In this document: positions 34,800 through 43,038 of the stretch, in pieces
Layout: every line of letters begins with the position of its first letter
Position numbering within the stretch: the stretch's first letter is position 1
Source of the DNA: HGM05232 sp044433325
Lineage (GTDB): Bacteria; Bacteroidota; Bacteroidia; Bacteroidales; Muribaculaceae
NCBI GenBank assembly: GCA_044433325.1
Contig: JAWXTT010000002.1
Coordinates: 1-63,305, forward strand
DNA length: 63,305 nucleotides
Direction: 5' to 3'
Translations under genes and position numbers: made by a program
The notes under the pieces: model-generated
What the model saw: only the letters and a program-made list of their open reading frames with translations
Told to the model about the DNA's origin: nothing
The model's database searches: none

Positions 34800-35282
34800 A
34801 TGGCTAAGAAGATTAATAAGACTAATGCAGTTAGGCTGTTGGAGCAGGCGGGGATTGATTATGCGTTGATACCTTATGATGTGGATGAGAGTAATCTGGC
34901 AGCTACTCATGTGGCTGAACAGTTGGGTGAAGATGTGCGCCAAGTGTTTAAAACGTTGGTGTTGCGTGGTGATAGGAATGGTATCTTTGTCTGTATTATC
35001 CCAGGTGATGATGAGGTTAACCTGAAACTAGCAGCTAAAGCGTCAGCAAATAAGAGTGCTGAGATGATAGCAATGAAGGAGCTATTGCCCACAACAGGTT
35101 ACATCCGTGGTGCGTGTTCCCCAATAGGGATGAAACGCACATTCCTAACCTTTATACATTCCACAGCAACCGATTGGGAAACCATATACATAAGCGCAGG
35201 ACAACGTGGACTACAAATCCAAATTAACCCAAAGCAGCTAATCCCATTTATCAACGCAACAGTTTGCGATTTGATAATGTAA
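34800..35282 (+). CDS. ybaK: Cys-tRNA(Pro)/Cys-tRNA(Cys) deacylase YbaK
   Basis: A trans-editing enzyme that hydrolyses Cys-tRNA(Pro). The 160-residue product has the YbaK fold signature: N-terminal NAVRLLEQAGIDYALIPYD, the catalytic-Lys segment VFKTLVLRG, and GYIRGACSPIGMK. The start at 34800 is chosen because an in-frame upstream start at 34713 would begin inside the pckA terminator and adds a hydrophobic, cysteine-rich stretch foreign to the family. Confidence 0.93.
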   Translation: MAKKINKTNAVRLLEQAGIDYALIPYDVDESNLAATHVAEQLGEDVRQVFKTLVLRGDRNGIFVCIIPGDDEVNLKLAAKASANKSAEMIAMKELLPTTGYIRGACSPIGMKRTFLTFIHSTATDWETIYISAGQRGLQIQINPKQLIPFINATVCDLIM

Positions 35283-35287
35283 TTATA

Positions 35288-35298
35288 GGGGACTTCTA
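35288..35298 (+). repeat. Left-end fragment of family A
   Basis: GGGGACTTCTA, the terminal bases of a family A element, five bases after the ybaK stop. The rest is gone. Its edge is adjacent to the -33 element of the promoter at 35301. Confidence 0.5.
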
Positions 35299-35300
35299 TA

Positions 35301-35330
35301 TTGATATTTTGGGAATATGTATTACCTTTG
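35301..35330 (+). promoter_or_regulatory. Promoter of the aroC leader
   Basis: TTG at 35301-35303, a 19-base spacer and TACCTTTG at 35323-35330. Transcription should start near 35337, upstream of the terminator hairpin that precedes aroC. Confidence 0.65.
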
Positions 35331-35361
35331 ACATTGAAAAGTGATTTGTAAAAGTCATTTG

Positions 35362-35403
35362 CCGTTAGAGTGGGGTTTTGGTTAGGGCTCTAACGGTTTT
35401 TTT
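35362..35403 (+). terminator. Intrinsic terminator in the aroC leader
   Basis: Perfect 9-bp stem CCGTTAGAG/CTCTAACGG followed by seven T. It lies between a promoter and the aroC start codon (35430), so it either attenuates aroC or ends a small RNA of about 65 bases. No leader peptide rich in aromatic residues is seen. Confidence 0.8.
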
Positions 35404-35429
35404 ATTCTTATAATTGAATTTTAGGAGTT

Positions 35430-36506
35430 ATGAATAATGGTATTGGTTCTATTTTTAGGGTAACAACGTTTGGTGAATCTCATGGTACTGCTGTTGGTGG
35501 AGTGATTGAGGGGATGCCTGCTGGTATAACTATTGATTTGGAGGCTGTGCAAGGGGAACTGAATCGTCGCAAACCTGGGCAGTCTGCTATTGTAACGGCA
35601 CGTGGCGAGGGTGATGTGGTACGTGTGCTTTCAGGCGTTTTTGAGGGCGTGACTACGGGTACACCTATAGGTTTCGTTGTTGAGAATGAGAATCAACACT
35701 CTAATGACTATAATAATATAAAGGAGCTTTACCGTCCATCGCACGCTGATTATACTTATACGCAGAAGTATGGGTTAAGGGATTATCGAGGTGGTGGTCG
35801 CTCATCAGCTCGTGAAACTATTTCACGTGTAGTAGCTGGAGCTTTTGCTCGTCAGGCGTTGGCTCATCTGGGTGTTGAGATTTATGCTTACACCTCGCAA
35901 GTTGGGGATTTGGCTTTAAATAATGACTATAAATTATATGACCCTAAACTGATTGAAACTAATATGGTGCGTTGTCCTGACATGGATATGGCAGAGCGTA
36001 TGATTGCGCTAATCAAGCAGATAAAGGGTGAGGGTGATACCATTGGTGGTATTATAACTGGAGTTATCAAGGGGGCAGCCGTAGGTCTTGGTGAGCCTGT
36101 ATTTGGTAAGTTGCACGCTAATCTTGGTGCTGCTATGCTAGGGATTAACGCTGTCAAGGGTTTTGAATATGGTATCGGTTTTGATGCTGCATCTAAACGT
36201 GGTAGCGAGATTAATGATACATTTATCTGTCGTGATGGTAAGGTTAGTACCATAACTAATATCTCAGGAGGTATTCAAGGGGGTATTAGTAATGGTGAAG
36301 ATATATATTTCCGTGTTGCGTTTAAACCAGTAGCTACTTTGTTGCGTGATGTGGAAACAATAAATCAAGCGGGTGATGCGGTTACGTTACGCGCGCGTGG
36401 TCGCCATGACGCGTGTGTATTGCCACGAGCAGTGCCTATCGTTGAGGCTATGGCTGCTATCACTATCCTTGATAGCTATCTGATCAGTAAAACTACAAGA
36501 TTGTAG
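35430..36506 (+). CDS. aroC: Chorismate synthase
   Basis: Converts EPSP to chorismate using reduced FMN. The 358-residue product has GESHGTAVGGVIEGMPAG at the N-terminus, ELYRPSHADYTYTQKYG, RGGGRSSARET and the C-terminal RGRHDACVLPRAVPIVEAM, the family's three signatures. The next gene starts four bases after its stop. Expression appears to pass through a terminator hairpin in the leader (35362-35403). Confidence 0.98.
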   Translation: MNNGIGSIFRVTTFGESHGTAVGGVIEGMPAGITIDLEAVQGELNRRKPGQSAIVTARGEGDVVRVLSGVFEGVTTGTPIGFVVENENQHSNDYNNIKELYRPSHADYTYTQKYGLRDYRGGGRSSARETISRVVAGAFARQALAHLGVEIYAYTSQVGDLALNNDYKLYDPKLIETNMVRCPDMDMAERMIALIKQIKGEGDTIGGIITGVIKGAAVGLGEPVFGKLHANLGAAMLGINAVKGFEYGIGFDAASKRGSEINDTFICRDGKVSTITNISGGIQGGISNGEDIYFRVAFKPVATLLRDVETINQAGDAVTLRARGRHDACVLPRAVPIVEAMAAITILDSYLISKTTRL

Positions 36507-36510
36507 GTAT

Positions 36511-37425
36511 ATGGCAAAGGGGTATTACGATTTTGGTGAGTTTCTGAAAAAACACTTTGGCTACAAGGTTCAGAAGATTGCTGTAAATGCAGGTTTTACT
36601 TGTCCCAACCGTGATGGTTCAAAAGGGGTAGGTGGATGCACATATTGTAATAATCAAACATTTAACCCTGAATATTGTAGCGATAATCTTAGTGTTACTG
36701 AGCAGTTGGAGCGTGGCAAGGGTTTCTTTGCCAAGAAATACTCTGAAATGAAATATCTAGCCTATTTCCAAGCATATACAAATACTTATGCTGATGTTCA
36801 ATATCTGAAAAAACTCTACACTGAGGCTTTAGCTGTGGATGGTGTAGTGGGAATAATCATTGGTACACGTCCTGATTGCATGTCGCAGGAGCTATTGGAG
36901 TATTTACAGGAGTTATCAAAGCGTGTTTTTGTTTTAGTAGAGTATGGAGTCGAGAGTTCAAATAACGATACTTTGCGAATAATCAACCGTGGTCATACGT
37001 GGGAAGATACCGTTGATGCTATCCACCGTACCGTATCGCACAATATAATGTGCGGAGTGCATATAATCTTAGGATTACCTAACGAGGGGGAAGTGCAGAT
37101 TATAGAAACAGCACGCAAGCTGTCGCAACTACCTATTGTAACAGCCAAACTACACCAATTACAACTAATAAAGGGTACTAAAATGGCTGCTCAGGTAGCC
37201 AATGGTGAATTGGAGGTGGCGCAATGGAGTGCCGCTGAGTATATAGATATCTGTATGGAGTTTATACGCAACCTATCACCTACAATCGCTATCGAGCGTT
37301 TCGTTTCACAATCACCTGAAGAGTTGTTGATATCTCCTCGTTGGGGTTTGAAGAATTATCAATTCAGTAATCTGCTGAATAATCGTATTGCAGCATTGGA
37401 TATTATCCAAGGTAGCGCATTATAA
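36511..37425 (+). CDS. Radical SAM protein, YhcC/TIGR01212 type
   Basis: 304 residues. The cluster motif is spread as in this family: CPNRDGSKGVGGCTYC (C-x12-C-x2-C) near residue 30, preceded by KIAVNAGFT. GVESSNNDTLRIINRGH and HIILGLPNE follow. YhcC-type proteins are widespread and their substrate is not established. Immediately downstream of aroC (four bases), so likely in the same transcript. Confidence 0.9.
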   Translation: MAKGYYDFGEFLKKHFGYKVQKIAVNAGFTCPNRDGSKGVGGCTYCNNQTFNPEYCSDNLSVTEQLERGKGFFAKKYSEMKYLAYFQAYTNTYADVQYLKKLYTEALAVDGVVGIIIGTRPDCMSQELLEYLQELSKRVFVLVEYGVESSNNDTLRIINRGHTWEDTVDAIHRTVSHNIMCGVHIILGLPNEGEVQIIETARKLSQLPIVTAKLHQLQLIKGTKMAAQVANGELEVAQWSAAEYIDICMEFIRNLSPTIAIERFVSQSPEELLISPRWGLKNYQFSNLLNNRIAALDIIQGSAL

Positions 37426-37485
37426 GTTAATCTCTGTTAATCTGTAAACTAAATTGTACAGCTAATGTTTTAGTTACATAATTAC

Positions 37486-37573
37486 TATATTTGCACTGTG
37501 TTTTTTCATGGTATTAGATTTAAGGTTAAAAAAGGTTTTGGTTGTCGTGATGACAGCCAAAACTATTTTTATA
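37486..37573 (+). ncRNA. Promoter-terminator unit, candidate small RNA
   Basis: TATATTTG at 37486-37493 is a -7 element. A hairpin follows at 37535-37563 (GTTTTGGTTGTC against GACAGCCAAAAC, one G-U) with TATTTTTATAT after it. The implied RNA is about 70 bases. The -33 element is poor, so the hairpin could simply be the terminator of the aroC-radical SAM transcript; that part is well supported. Confidence 0.4.
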
Positions 37574-37582
37574 TAGGTAAAG

Positions 37583-37661
37583 GTGCATTATATTGCATGT
37601 TTATTTGCTTTTAATATTGCAATGCACTATATTTGTAGCTAAAAGGGTAATAAATTGCACT
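37583..37661 (+). promoter_or_regulatory. hip operon promoter with repeated TGCA sites
   Basis: TTTG at 37604-37607, a 20-base spacer and TATATTTG at 37628-37635. Around it lie GTGCATTATATTGCAT, ATATTGCAATGCAC and AATTGCAC, that is, several TGCA half-sites in inverted pairs, one overlapping the spacer. They are the natural candidates for HipB operators. Confidence 0.55.
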
Positions 37662-37862
37662 ATGGAATGGGGAGATATAATAAAAGATAGACGTTCACTG
37701 CTTGGCGTTTCTCAGCAAGACTTGGCTGATATTTCAGGTGTTAGTTTGCGAACTATAAAGATTATTGAGAGTGGTGGAGGAAATCCTTCTGTCACTACTT
37801 TAGAGAAGATAGGTAAAGTCTTAGGATTGGAACTCATATATCAAATACGTAATATCGGATAA
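37662..37862 (+). CDS. hipB: HipB-like antitoxin, Xre-type HTH repressor
   Basis: 66 residues, essentially a single helix-turn-helix domain (QQDLADISGVSLRTIKIIES) with a short beta tail (LELIYQIRNI), as in HipB proteins that dimerise through a C-terminal strand. An upstream in-frame ATG at 37593 is rejected because it lies ahead of the promoter's -7 box. HipB autorepresses the operon and, in three-gene systems, contributes to holding the kinase inactive. Two bases separate it from the next gene. Confidence 0.85.
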   Translation: MEWGDIIKDRRSLLGVSQQDLADISGVSLRTIKIIESGGGNPSVTTLEKIGKVLGLELIYQIRNIG

Positions 37863-37864
37863 CT

Positions 37865-38185
37865 ATGAAAGTAGCAGATGTATATTCAAATAATAGATTG
37901 GCTGGTCGTATAATCGAGGATGATAACAGAAATTATACATTCCAATATGACACGACATATTTAGTGGATTCAACCACTAGTGCCATATCATTAACTCTCC
38001 CTAAAAGGGTTGAGCCATATCAGAGCAAGGTACTGTTCCCGTTCTTCTTTAATATGCTATCAGAGGGTGATAATAAAGCAATTCAAAATCGATTATTAGG
38101 TATTGATGAGAATGATTATTTTGAGTTACTTTTAGCTACAGCCAACATAGATACAATAGGAGCAATAACAGTTAGAAGAGTATGA
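37865..38185 (+). CDS. hipS: HipS-like protein (HipA N-terminal subdomain)
   Basis: 106 residues matching the N-subdomain 1 of HipA (N-terminal KVADVYSNNRLAGRIIED, then LTLPKRVEPYQS and LFPFFFNMLSEG). In classical HipA this is fused to the kinase; here it is a separate gene between hipB and the kinase, as in the HipBST systems where HipS is the main antitoxin. Its stop overlaps the kinase start by ATGA, indicating coupled translation and near-equal dosage. Confidence 0.82.
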   Translation: MKVADVYSNNRLAGRIIEDDNRNYTFQYDTTYLVDSTTSAISLTLPKRVEPYQSKVLFPFFFNMLSEGDNKAIQNRLLGIDENDYFELLLATANIDTIGAITVRRV

Positions 38186-39189
38186 AAGAGATAACCGTTT
38201 GCCCATGCAGATTAACTGAAGGGTTCTTTACATATAGTCCAACAGGATTAAAAAGATTGTTCAATGGTAGGAGAGTCAAGCATATTATGCGTTATCGTCA
38301 TAAATCAGATACGTTTCAAGATGAACAACAAAGTAATATTAAACGCATATCACTATCAGGAGTACAAGAGAAATATTCAGCAATCGTAGAGAAAGGTGAA
38401 CTGATATTGACCCCAGATGGAGTGCAAGGTCGGTATATTATTAAACCAATCCCTGCTGATAAAGGTATAAGGTATCGTCATGGTTTACCAGCTAATGAAC
38501 ATCTAACTATGCAGATAGCACATCAAATATTTAAGATAGATACAGCTGAGTGTGGTTTGATATTTCATATAGATGGTTATCCTGCATATATAACTAAACG
38601 TTTTGATTTTGCTGAGGATGGTAGTAAATTCAATCAAGAGGATTTCGCCTCGCTAATAGGTAAGAGTAAACAGTTAAATGGCTCAGATTTTAAATATCAG
38701 GGTAGTTATGAAGATATTGCCATCGAGATAAAACGCAGAGTTGCAGCCTATCCCGTTGAGTTAGAAAAGTTTTTCAATCAAGTAGTGTTTAACTATATAT
38801 TTGGGAACAATGATGCACATTTGAAGAATTTTTCGCTGATGCAAACTCCTGATGGAGATTATAAATTGACCCCTGCATATGATATGTTAAATGCAACTAT
38901 ACATGTTGAGGATAGTGATTTTGCTCTTATTGGAGGTTTATCCACAAATATGGATTATTCAGACAGTTATGATAGAAAAGGTCATCCAATCCGCGAGGAT
39001 TTTGAAACTTTTGGTCGATTAATAGGGTTGAATGATAAACAGATAAGAAAAACTATCTCCCGATATATTGGTGCAGACATCCCATCAAAGGTAGAAAAGT
39101 TGATAGCTCTATCATTCCTAGATGATAAACTAAAGCGAATCTATCTGCATAGCTATGAAGAGCGTATGAGCCGATTTAATAGAGTCTGA
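38182..39189 (+). CDS. hipT: HipT-like Ser/Thr kinase toxin
   Basis: 335 residues, HipA-like kinase core without the N-terminal subdomain. The Gly-rich loop reads RISLSGVQEKYSA: two serines in an S-L-S arrangement, as in HipT enzymes that are regulated by autophosphorylation there. IIKPIP carries the ATP-binding Lys, GNNDAHLKNFSLM the catalytic Asp/Asn and PAYDMLN the metal Asp. Known HipT and HipA kinases phosphorylate aminoacyl-tRNA synthetases (TrpS, GltX) and halt translation; the target here is not known. The gene looks intact. Confidence 0.85.
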   Translation: MKEITVCPCRLTEGFFTYSPTGLKRLFNGRRVKHIMRYRHKSDTFQDEQQSNIKRISLSGVQEKYSAIVEKGELILTPDGVQGRYIIKPIPADKGIRYRHGLPANEHLTMQIAHQIFKIDTAECGLIFHIDGYPAYITKRFDFAEDGSKFNQEDFASLIGKSKQLNGSDFKYQGSYEDIAIEIKRRVAAYPVELEKFFNQVVFNYIFGNNDAHLKNFSLMQTPDGDYKLTPAYDMLNATIHVEDSDFALIGGLSTNMDYSDSYDRKGHPIREDFETFGRLIGLNDKQIRKTISRYIGADIPSKVEKLIALSFLDDKLKRIYLHSYEERMSRFNRV

Positions 39190-39237
39190 TATTACCTAAA
39201 TTCGTAATTTTACAAAATACATTTGTTATTATTAGGA

Positions 39238-39274
39238 ATTATGTAGTAGAAGCATTATGTTTGCGCTACATAAT
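39238..39274 (+). promoter_or_regulatory. Inverted repeat enclosing a -7 element
   Basis: ATTATGTAG (39238-39246) and CTACATAAT (39266-39274) flank TATGTTTG (39256-39263). No good -33 is present. A repressor bound to the repeat would block the promoter; a plain hairpin is the alternative. AGGAGG at 39284-39289 is a rare strong ribosome-binding site for the next gene. Confidence 0.45.
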
Positions 39275-39294
39275 AATTAATATAGGAGGATGCC

Positions 39295-40650
39295 ATGGAG
39301 TTTGTAGATAGAATAGAGGAGCAGAAACGCCTTAGAGAGGTGCTAAATGCTGAAAAGTCAACCTTTACGGTGATTTATGGACGAAGACGTTTAGGTAAAT
39401 CAACATTTATCACTAAGATGTTGGGTGAACGTGATATATATTATCTAGCAGATCAGACTGAGGCAAGTTTACAACGTGAGAATCTAGCTAAAATGGTTGC
39501 AACAGTAATCCCAAATTTTGATAAAGTAGAATATCCTAATTGGAATATCTTTCTTGATGCTATTAATGATAGAGTAACTGAACGTTTTACCTTATGTATA
39601 GATGAATTTCCCTATCTAGTGAATGAGAGTAAAGATTTACCATCTATAATTCAGAATAAGTTAGATTCCAAAACTCTAAAATATAATATAGTTATATGTG
39701 GTTCATCGCAACAATTAATGTATGGATTAGCACTTGATGCAACATCTCCGCTTTATGGACGAGCTGATGCTATATTGAAGGTTACGCCAATTAAACTCCC
39801 CTTTTTAGGTGAAGCTCTAGGTTTAGATGCAGTTAAATCTATTGAGGAGTATGCAGTTTGGGGCGGAGTTCCACGTTATTGGGAGTTGCGTGAGGGGTTT
39901 GAGAGTTTGCGTAAAGCTATTGAGTATAATGTGTTGTCCGTAAATGGAACGCTTTATGAAGAACCGATAAAACTATTCAAGGAGGATATTAAGGATATTG
40001 TCAAAACAGCAACTATAATTACCTATATAGGTGATGGAGCTAATAGATTATCAGAGATTGCTGCTAGATGCGGTGAGCCTGCAACAAATCTTTCACGTCC
40101 GCTAGCCAAGCTAATTGAGTTAGGATATTTGGTAAAGGAGATTCCATTTGGTGAGAATGAGAAGAGTAGCAAGAGGAGTTTATATAAAATATCAGACCAG
40201 TTTGTCTCCTTTTACTTTAGATTTATAGCACCTAACCGCTCATTTATTGAGATTGGTAGAGTTGGTTATATAAATAGTTTGTTAGATGGAGCGTTATCTA
40301 GTTTTGTAGGTGAATATTGGGAAAAGCTATGTCGTGAGGCGGTGTCTGGTAATGAGATAGATGGCATAACTTACGGAATGGCCCGCAGATGGTGGGGTAG
40401 TATCTCCAAAGATGAATCAATAGAGATAGATTTAGTAGCTGAGTCTGTTGATAAAAAGTATCTATTAGTAGGGGAGTGTAAATGGACTAACTGTGAAAAT
40501 AGCGATAGACTACTAGCGCAGTTAATGACCAAAGCAGAGAAGTTACCATTTGCCAAAAATTACACTATAATACCTAAACTATTCCTGAAAAATCAATCCG
40601 CAGGCATGAACGATAGCGTATTACTCCCTGCTGATGTAATATCGCTATAA
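39295..40650 (+). CDS. AAA-type ATPase with DUF234-like C-terminal domain
   Basis: 451 residues. The N-terminal domain is a STAND/archaeal-ATPase-type P-loop NTPase: FVDRIEEQKRL, Walker A GRRRLGKSTF, Walker B LCIDEFPYL. The middle has a winged-helix (RLSEIAARCGEPATNLSRPL). The C-terminal part (about 310-451) contains EIDLVAES followed by VGECKW, which fits a PD-(D/E)xK nuclease-like core. Such proteins are common in Bacteroidetes and archaea, often near defence or toxin genes; function is unproven. It follows the hip operon but has its own leader. Confidence 0.82.
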   Translation: MEFVDRIEEQKRLREVLNAEKSTFTVIYGRRRLGKSTFITKMLGERDIYYLADQTEASLQRENLAKMVATVIPNFDKVEYPNWNIFLDAINDRVTERFTLCIDEFPYLVNESKDLPSIIQNKLDSKTLKYNIVICGSSQQLMYGLALDATSPLYGRADAILKVTPIKLPFLGEALGLDAVKSIEEYAVWGGVPRYWELREGFESLRKAIEYNVLSVNGTLYEEPIKLFKEDIKDIVKTATIITYIGDGANRLSEIAARCGEPATNLSRPLAKLIELGYLVKEIPFGENEKSSKRSLYKISDQFVSFYFRFIAPNRSFIEIGRVGYINSLLDGALSSFVGEYWEKLCREAVSGNEIDGITYGMARRWWGSISKDESIEIDLVAESVDKKYLLVGECKWTNCENSDRLLAQLMTKAEKLPFAKNYTIIPKLFLKNQSAGMNDSVLLPADVISL

Positions 40651-40657
40651 AGTTTTA

Positions 40658-42460
40658 TTAGGAGTGTAGATTTTCGCTCCAGTCGTTGTTGGCTTTTATT
40701 AGGGTTATTAGCTTTTCTATTGCTTCTGTTTCGGTGATGTTGCGTTCGATGCATCTTTTCCCTTTGTATAGGCTAATTTTGTTTGGGGCAGCACCCACAT
40801 ATCCGTAGTCAGCATCCGCCATCTCACCAGGACCATTTACTATACAACCCATTATCCCTATCTTTAGATGTTTTAGGTGGCTAGTTGCCGCTTTTACCTC
40901 GCTGATTGTTTTTTGAAGATTAAATAGTGTACGTCCACAACCAGGACAAGAGATATATTCCGTTTTACTAATACGCAGGCGTGAGGCTTGCAATATAGCA
41001 AACTGATACTTAACAAGATCAGTAGCATTGTTAAAGTTAGGGGCAGATAGTAACACGCCATCACCAAAGCCATTCATCAGCACAGTTCCCAAATCCGCCG
41101 CCGCTTTCACTTGCAACGGTTCATTCTCACTATCCTCATAGTTATTGCATAGAATAATAGGTGTAGATATCTCAGCATCAAGCAGTGTATGTATAAAAGC
41201 CTGTTGGCTAGCAGGGATATTTATATGGCTACTAGATAGTAAGATAACAATATCACTATTTTTTCTAAGAACCTCTAGCAACTCACCTGTCTTAGTTATA
41301 CAGTTAGTATCAACCTTTAGCCATTTGATGGGATAAGAACAATCAGCTAGCTTATCCAACTCATCAGCTGAGAAGATAGGATATTCAGATCCTTTATCAT
41401 CCATTATTTTACCATCATATAGATAATAATCAGGTTTCAGTTCACCTACAATCTCACTAGGTGAGCAATTAGCAATCACAATAGGAGATTGCGATGCACC
41501 AATATTAGCAACCTTTCCACTATTGCGGCGTTCAATGACTATTGGGTTATACTTCGTGCTAACCACCCCCTTAATTTCAGGGTGATTAGTACGAGTATTT
41601 ATATAATTTACAAGAGTTTCAGCAACAGGAATCTCCAATTCAGGCTCTTCCGAGAGCGATACTCGTATAGTATCACCCACACCCTCAGTAAGTAGTGTGC
41701 CAATACCAACGGCAGATTTGATGCGACCATCCTCACCATCGCCAGCTTCCGTAACCCCTAGGTGTAGAGGAAAAGCTAGTCCCTCCTGCTCCATAGCAAC
41801 GACCAATCGACGAACGGTTTCCACCATTACCACCGTATTTGATGCCTTAATAGATATTACCACATCCTTAAAATCCACCTTTACGCAGATACGTAGATAC
41901 TCCATAGCAGATTCCACCATTCCAGCAGGTGTATCACCATAATGACTCATAATCCTATCAGATAGCGAGCCATGATTAACACCAATGCGGATAGCCGTTT
42001 TATGCTCCTTACAAAGTTCAAGGAATGGAACGAAACTATCCTCGATACGTTGCAACTCCTGTTTGTACTCTTCAGCAGTGTATTCTAACTCCTTAAAAAC
42101 ACGTCCAGGGTCAACAAAGTTACCAGGGTTGATACGCACCTTCTCCACATTAGGAACAGCCGCAAAAGCCGCCCTAGGGTTAAAATGTATATCAGCTACC
42201 AGTGGCACGTTGTACCCTTGCGCGCGTAACTCTGAGCGAATAACACCAATATTTTCAGCCTCCTTTACACCCTGAGCCGTAAGACGCACCAGACGACCAC
42301 CAGCTTGGCATATACGTATAGATTGTGCCACACTACCAGCGGTATCCATTGTAGATGTTGAGGTCATTGATTGCACCTCGATAGGGTATTCCGAACCTAT
42401 CTTAACCCTGCCAATAGTAACATCCGTAGTTTTACGACGTGTGTAATTAAAGCTTTTCAT
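40658..42460 (-). CDS. ispG: 4-hydroxy-3-methylbut-2-enyl diphosphate synthase, long form
   Basis: Penultimate enzyme of the MEP isoprenoid pathway. The 600-residue product is the extended type found in Bacteroidetes, Chlamydiae and plants: N-terminal TIM barrel (IEVQSMTSTSTMDT, LVADIHFNP, RINPGNF), an inserted domain of about 200 residues, and the C-terminal [4Fe-4S] domain with CPGCGRT and GIMGCIVNGPGEM. It uses ferredoxin or flavodoxin electrons. purE is 13 bases upstream on the same strand. Confidence 0.97.
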   Translation of the reverse strand: MKSFNYTRRKTTDVTIGRVKIGSEYPIEVQSMTSTSTMDTAGSVAQSIRICQAGGRLVRLTAQGVKEAENIGVIRSELRAQGYNVPLVADIHFNPRAAFAAVPNVEKVRINPGNFVDPGRVFKELEYTAEEYKQELQRIEDSFVPFLELCKEHKTAIRIGVNHGSLSDRIMSHYGDTPAGMVESAMEYLRICVKVDFKDVVISIKASNTVVMVETVRRLVVAMEQEGLAFPLHLGVTEAGDGEDGRIKSAVGIGTLLTEGVGDTIRVSLSEEPELEIPVAETLVNYINTRTNHPEIKGVVSTKYNPIVIERRNSGKVANIGASQSPIVIANCSPSEIVGELKPDYYLYDGKIMDDKGSEYPIFSADELDKLADCSYPIKWLKVDTNCITKTGELLEVLRKNSDIVILLSSSHINIPASQQAFIHTLLDAEISTPIILCNNYEDSENEPLQVKAAADLGTVLMNGFGDGVLLSAPNFNNATDLVKYQFAILQASRLRISKTEYISCPGCGRTLFNLQKTISEVKAATSHLKHLKIGIMGCIVNGPGEMADADYGYVGAAPNKISLYKGKRCIERNITETEAIEKLITLIKANNDWSENLHS

Positions 42461-42473
42461 TGGTCACTCCCCT

Positions 42474-42980
42474 CTAGTTAGTTTTGTAGTCGTATTTAAT
42501 AGTTTTAAGCTCCTCGTTAGCTTGAACTATCTTTTGTGCTAATTCCGCTTTATACGAGTTTAATTTCTCAGCTATTGCTTCATCGCCAAGGGCTAACATC
42601 TGTACCGCTAAGATAGCAGCATTAAGCCCCCCATTGATACCAACAGTAGCGACAGGTATTCCAGGAGGCATTTGAACGATAGCAAGTAGTGCATCCATAC
42701 CATCTAACGAAGCCTTGATAGGCACACCAATAACAGGTAGTGGAGTCATAGCCGCAATAACACCAGGAAGGTGAGCTGCCATACCAGCCGCTGCAATTAT
42801 CACCTTGATACCACGCTCCTTAGCTCCTTTAGCAAAAACTTCCACCTGAGCAGGTGTGCGGTGAGCTGATAATGCATTCATCTCAAATGGTATTTGGAAC
42901 GAATCTAATAGTTGAGCCGCTTTCTCTAAAACTGGCATATCTGAGGTACTCCCCATGATGATACTTACAATTGGTTTCAT
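42474..42980 (-). CDS. purE: N5-carboxyaminoimidazole ribonucleotide mutase
   Basis: Class I PurE of de novo purine synthesis, 168 residues. Diagnostic segments are SIIMGSTSDMPVL, SAHRTP and the AAGMAAHLPGVIAAMTPLPVIGVP substrate loop. Length is normal. It precedes ispG on the same transcript; no purK is nearby. Its upstream region contains a fragment of mobile repeat family B. Confidence 0.97.
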   Translation of the reverse strand: MKPIVSIIMGSTSDMPVLEKAAQLLDSFQIPFEMNALSAHRTPAQVEVFAKGAKERGIKVIIAAAGMAAHLPGVIAAMTPLPVIGVPIKASLDGMDALLAIVQMPPGIPVATVGINGGLNAAILAVQMLALGDEAIAEKLNSYKAELAQKIVQANEELKTIKYDYKTN

Positions 42981-42996
42981 ACGTTGTCTTATTTTA

Positions 42997-43031
42997 TTAT
43001 TATTTTTAAGGGTCAGTTTTTAGAACTCCCC
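42997..43031. repeat. Right-end fragment of repeat family B
   Basis: TTATTATTTTTAAGGGTCAG then TTTTTAGAACTCCCC, nearly identical to the right part of the complete element at 28302-28387. The left end is absent. It lies between purE and the PAP2-like gene. Confidence 0.75.
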
Positions 43032-43038
43032 GTTATTT

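Noticed and set aside
37593..37661. Longer hipB frame from 37593
   Set aside because: The ATG lies upstream of the -33/-7 promoter elements, so it would not be in the message.
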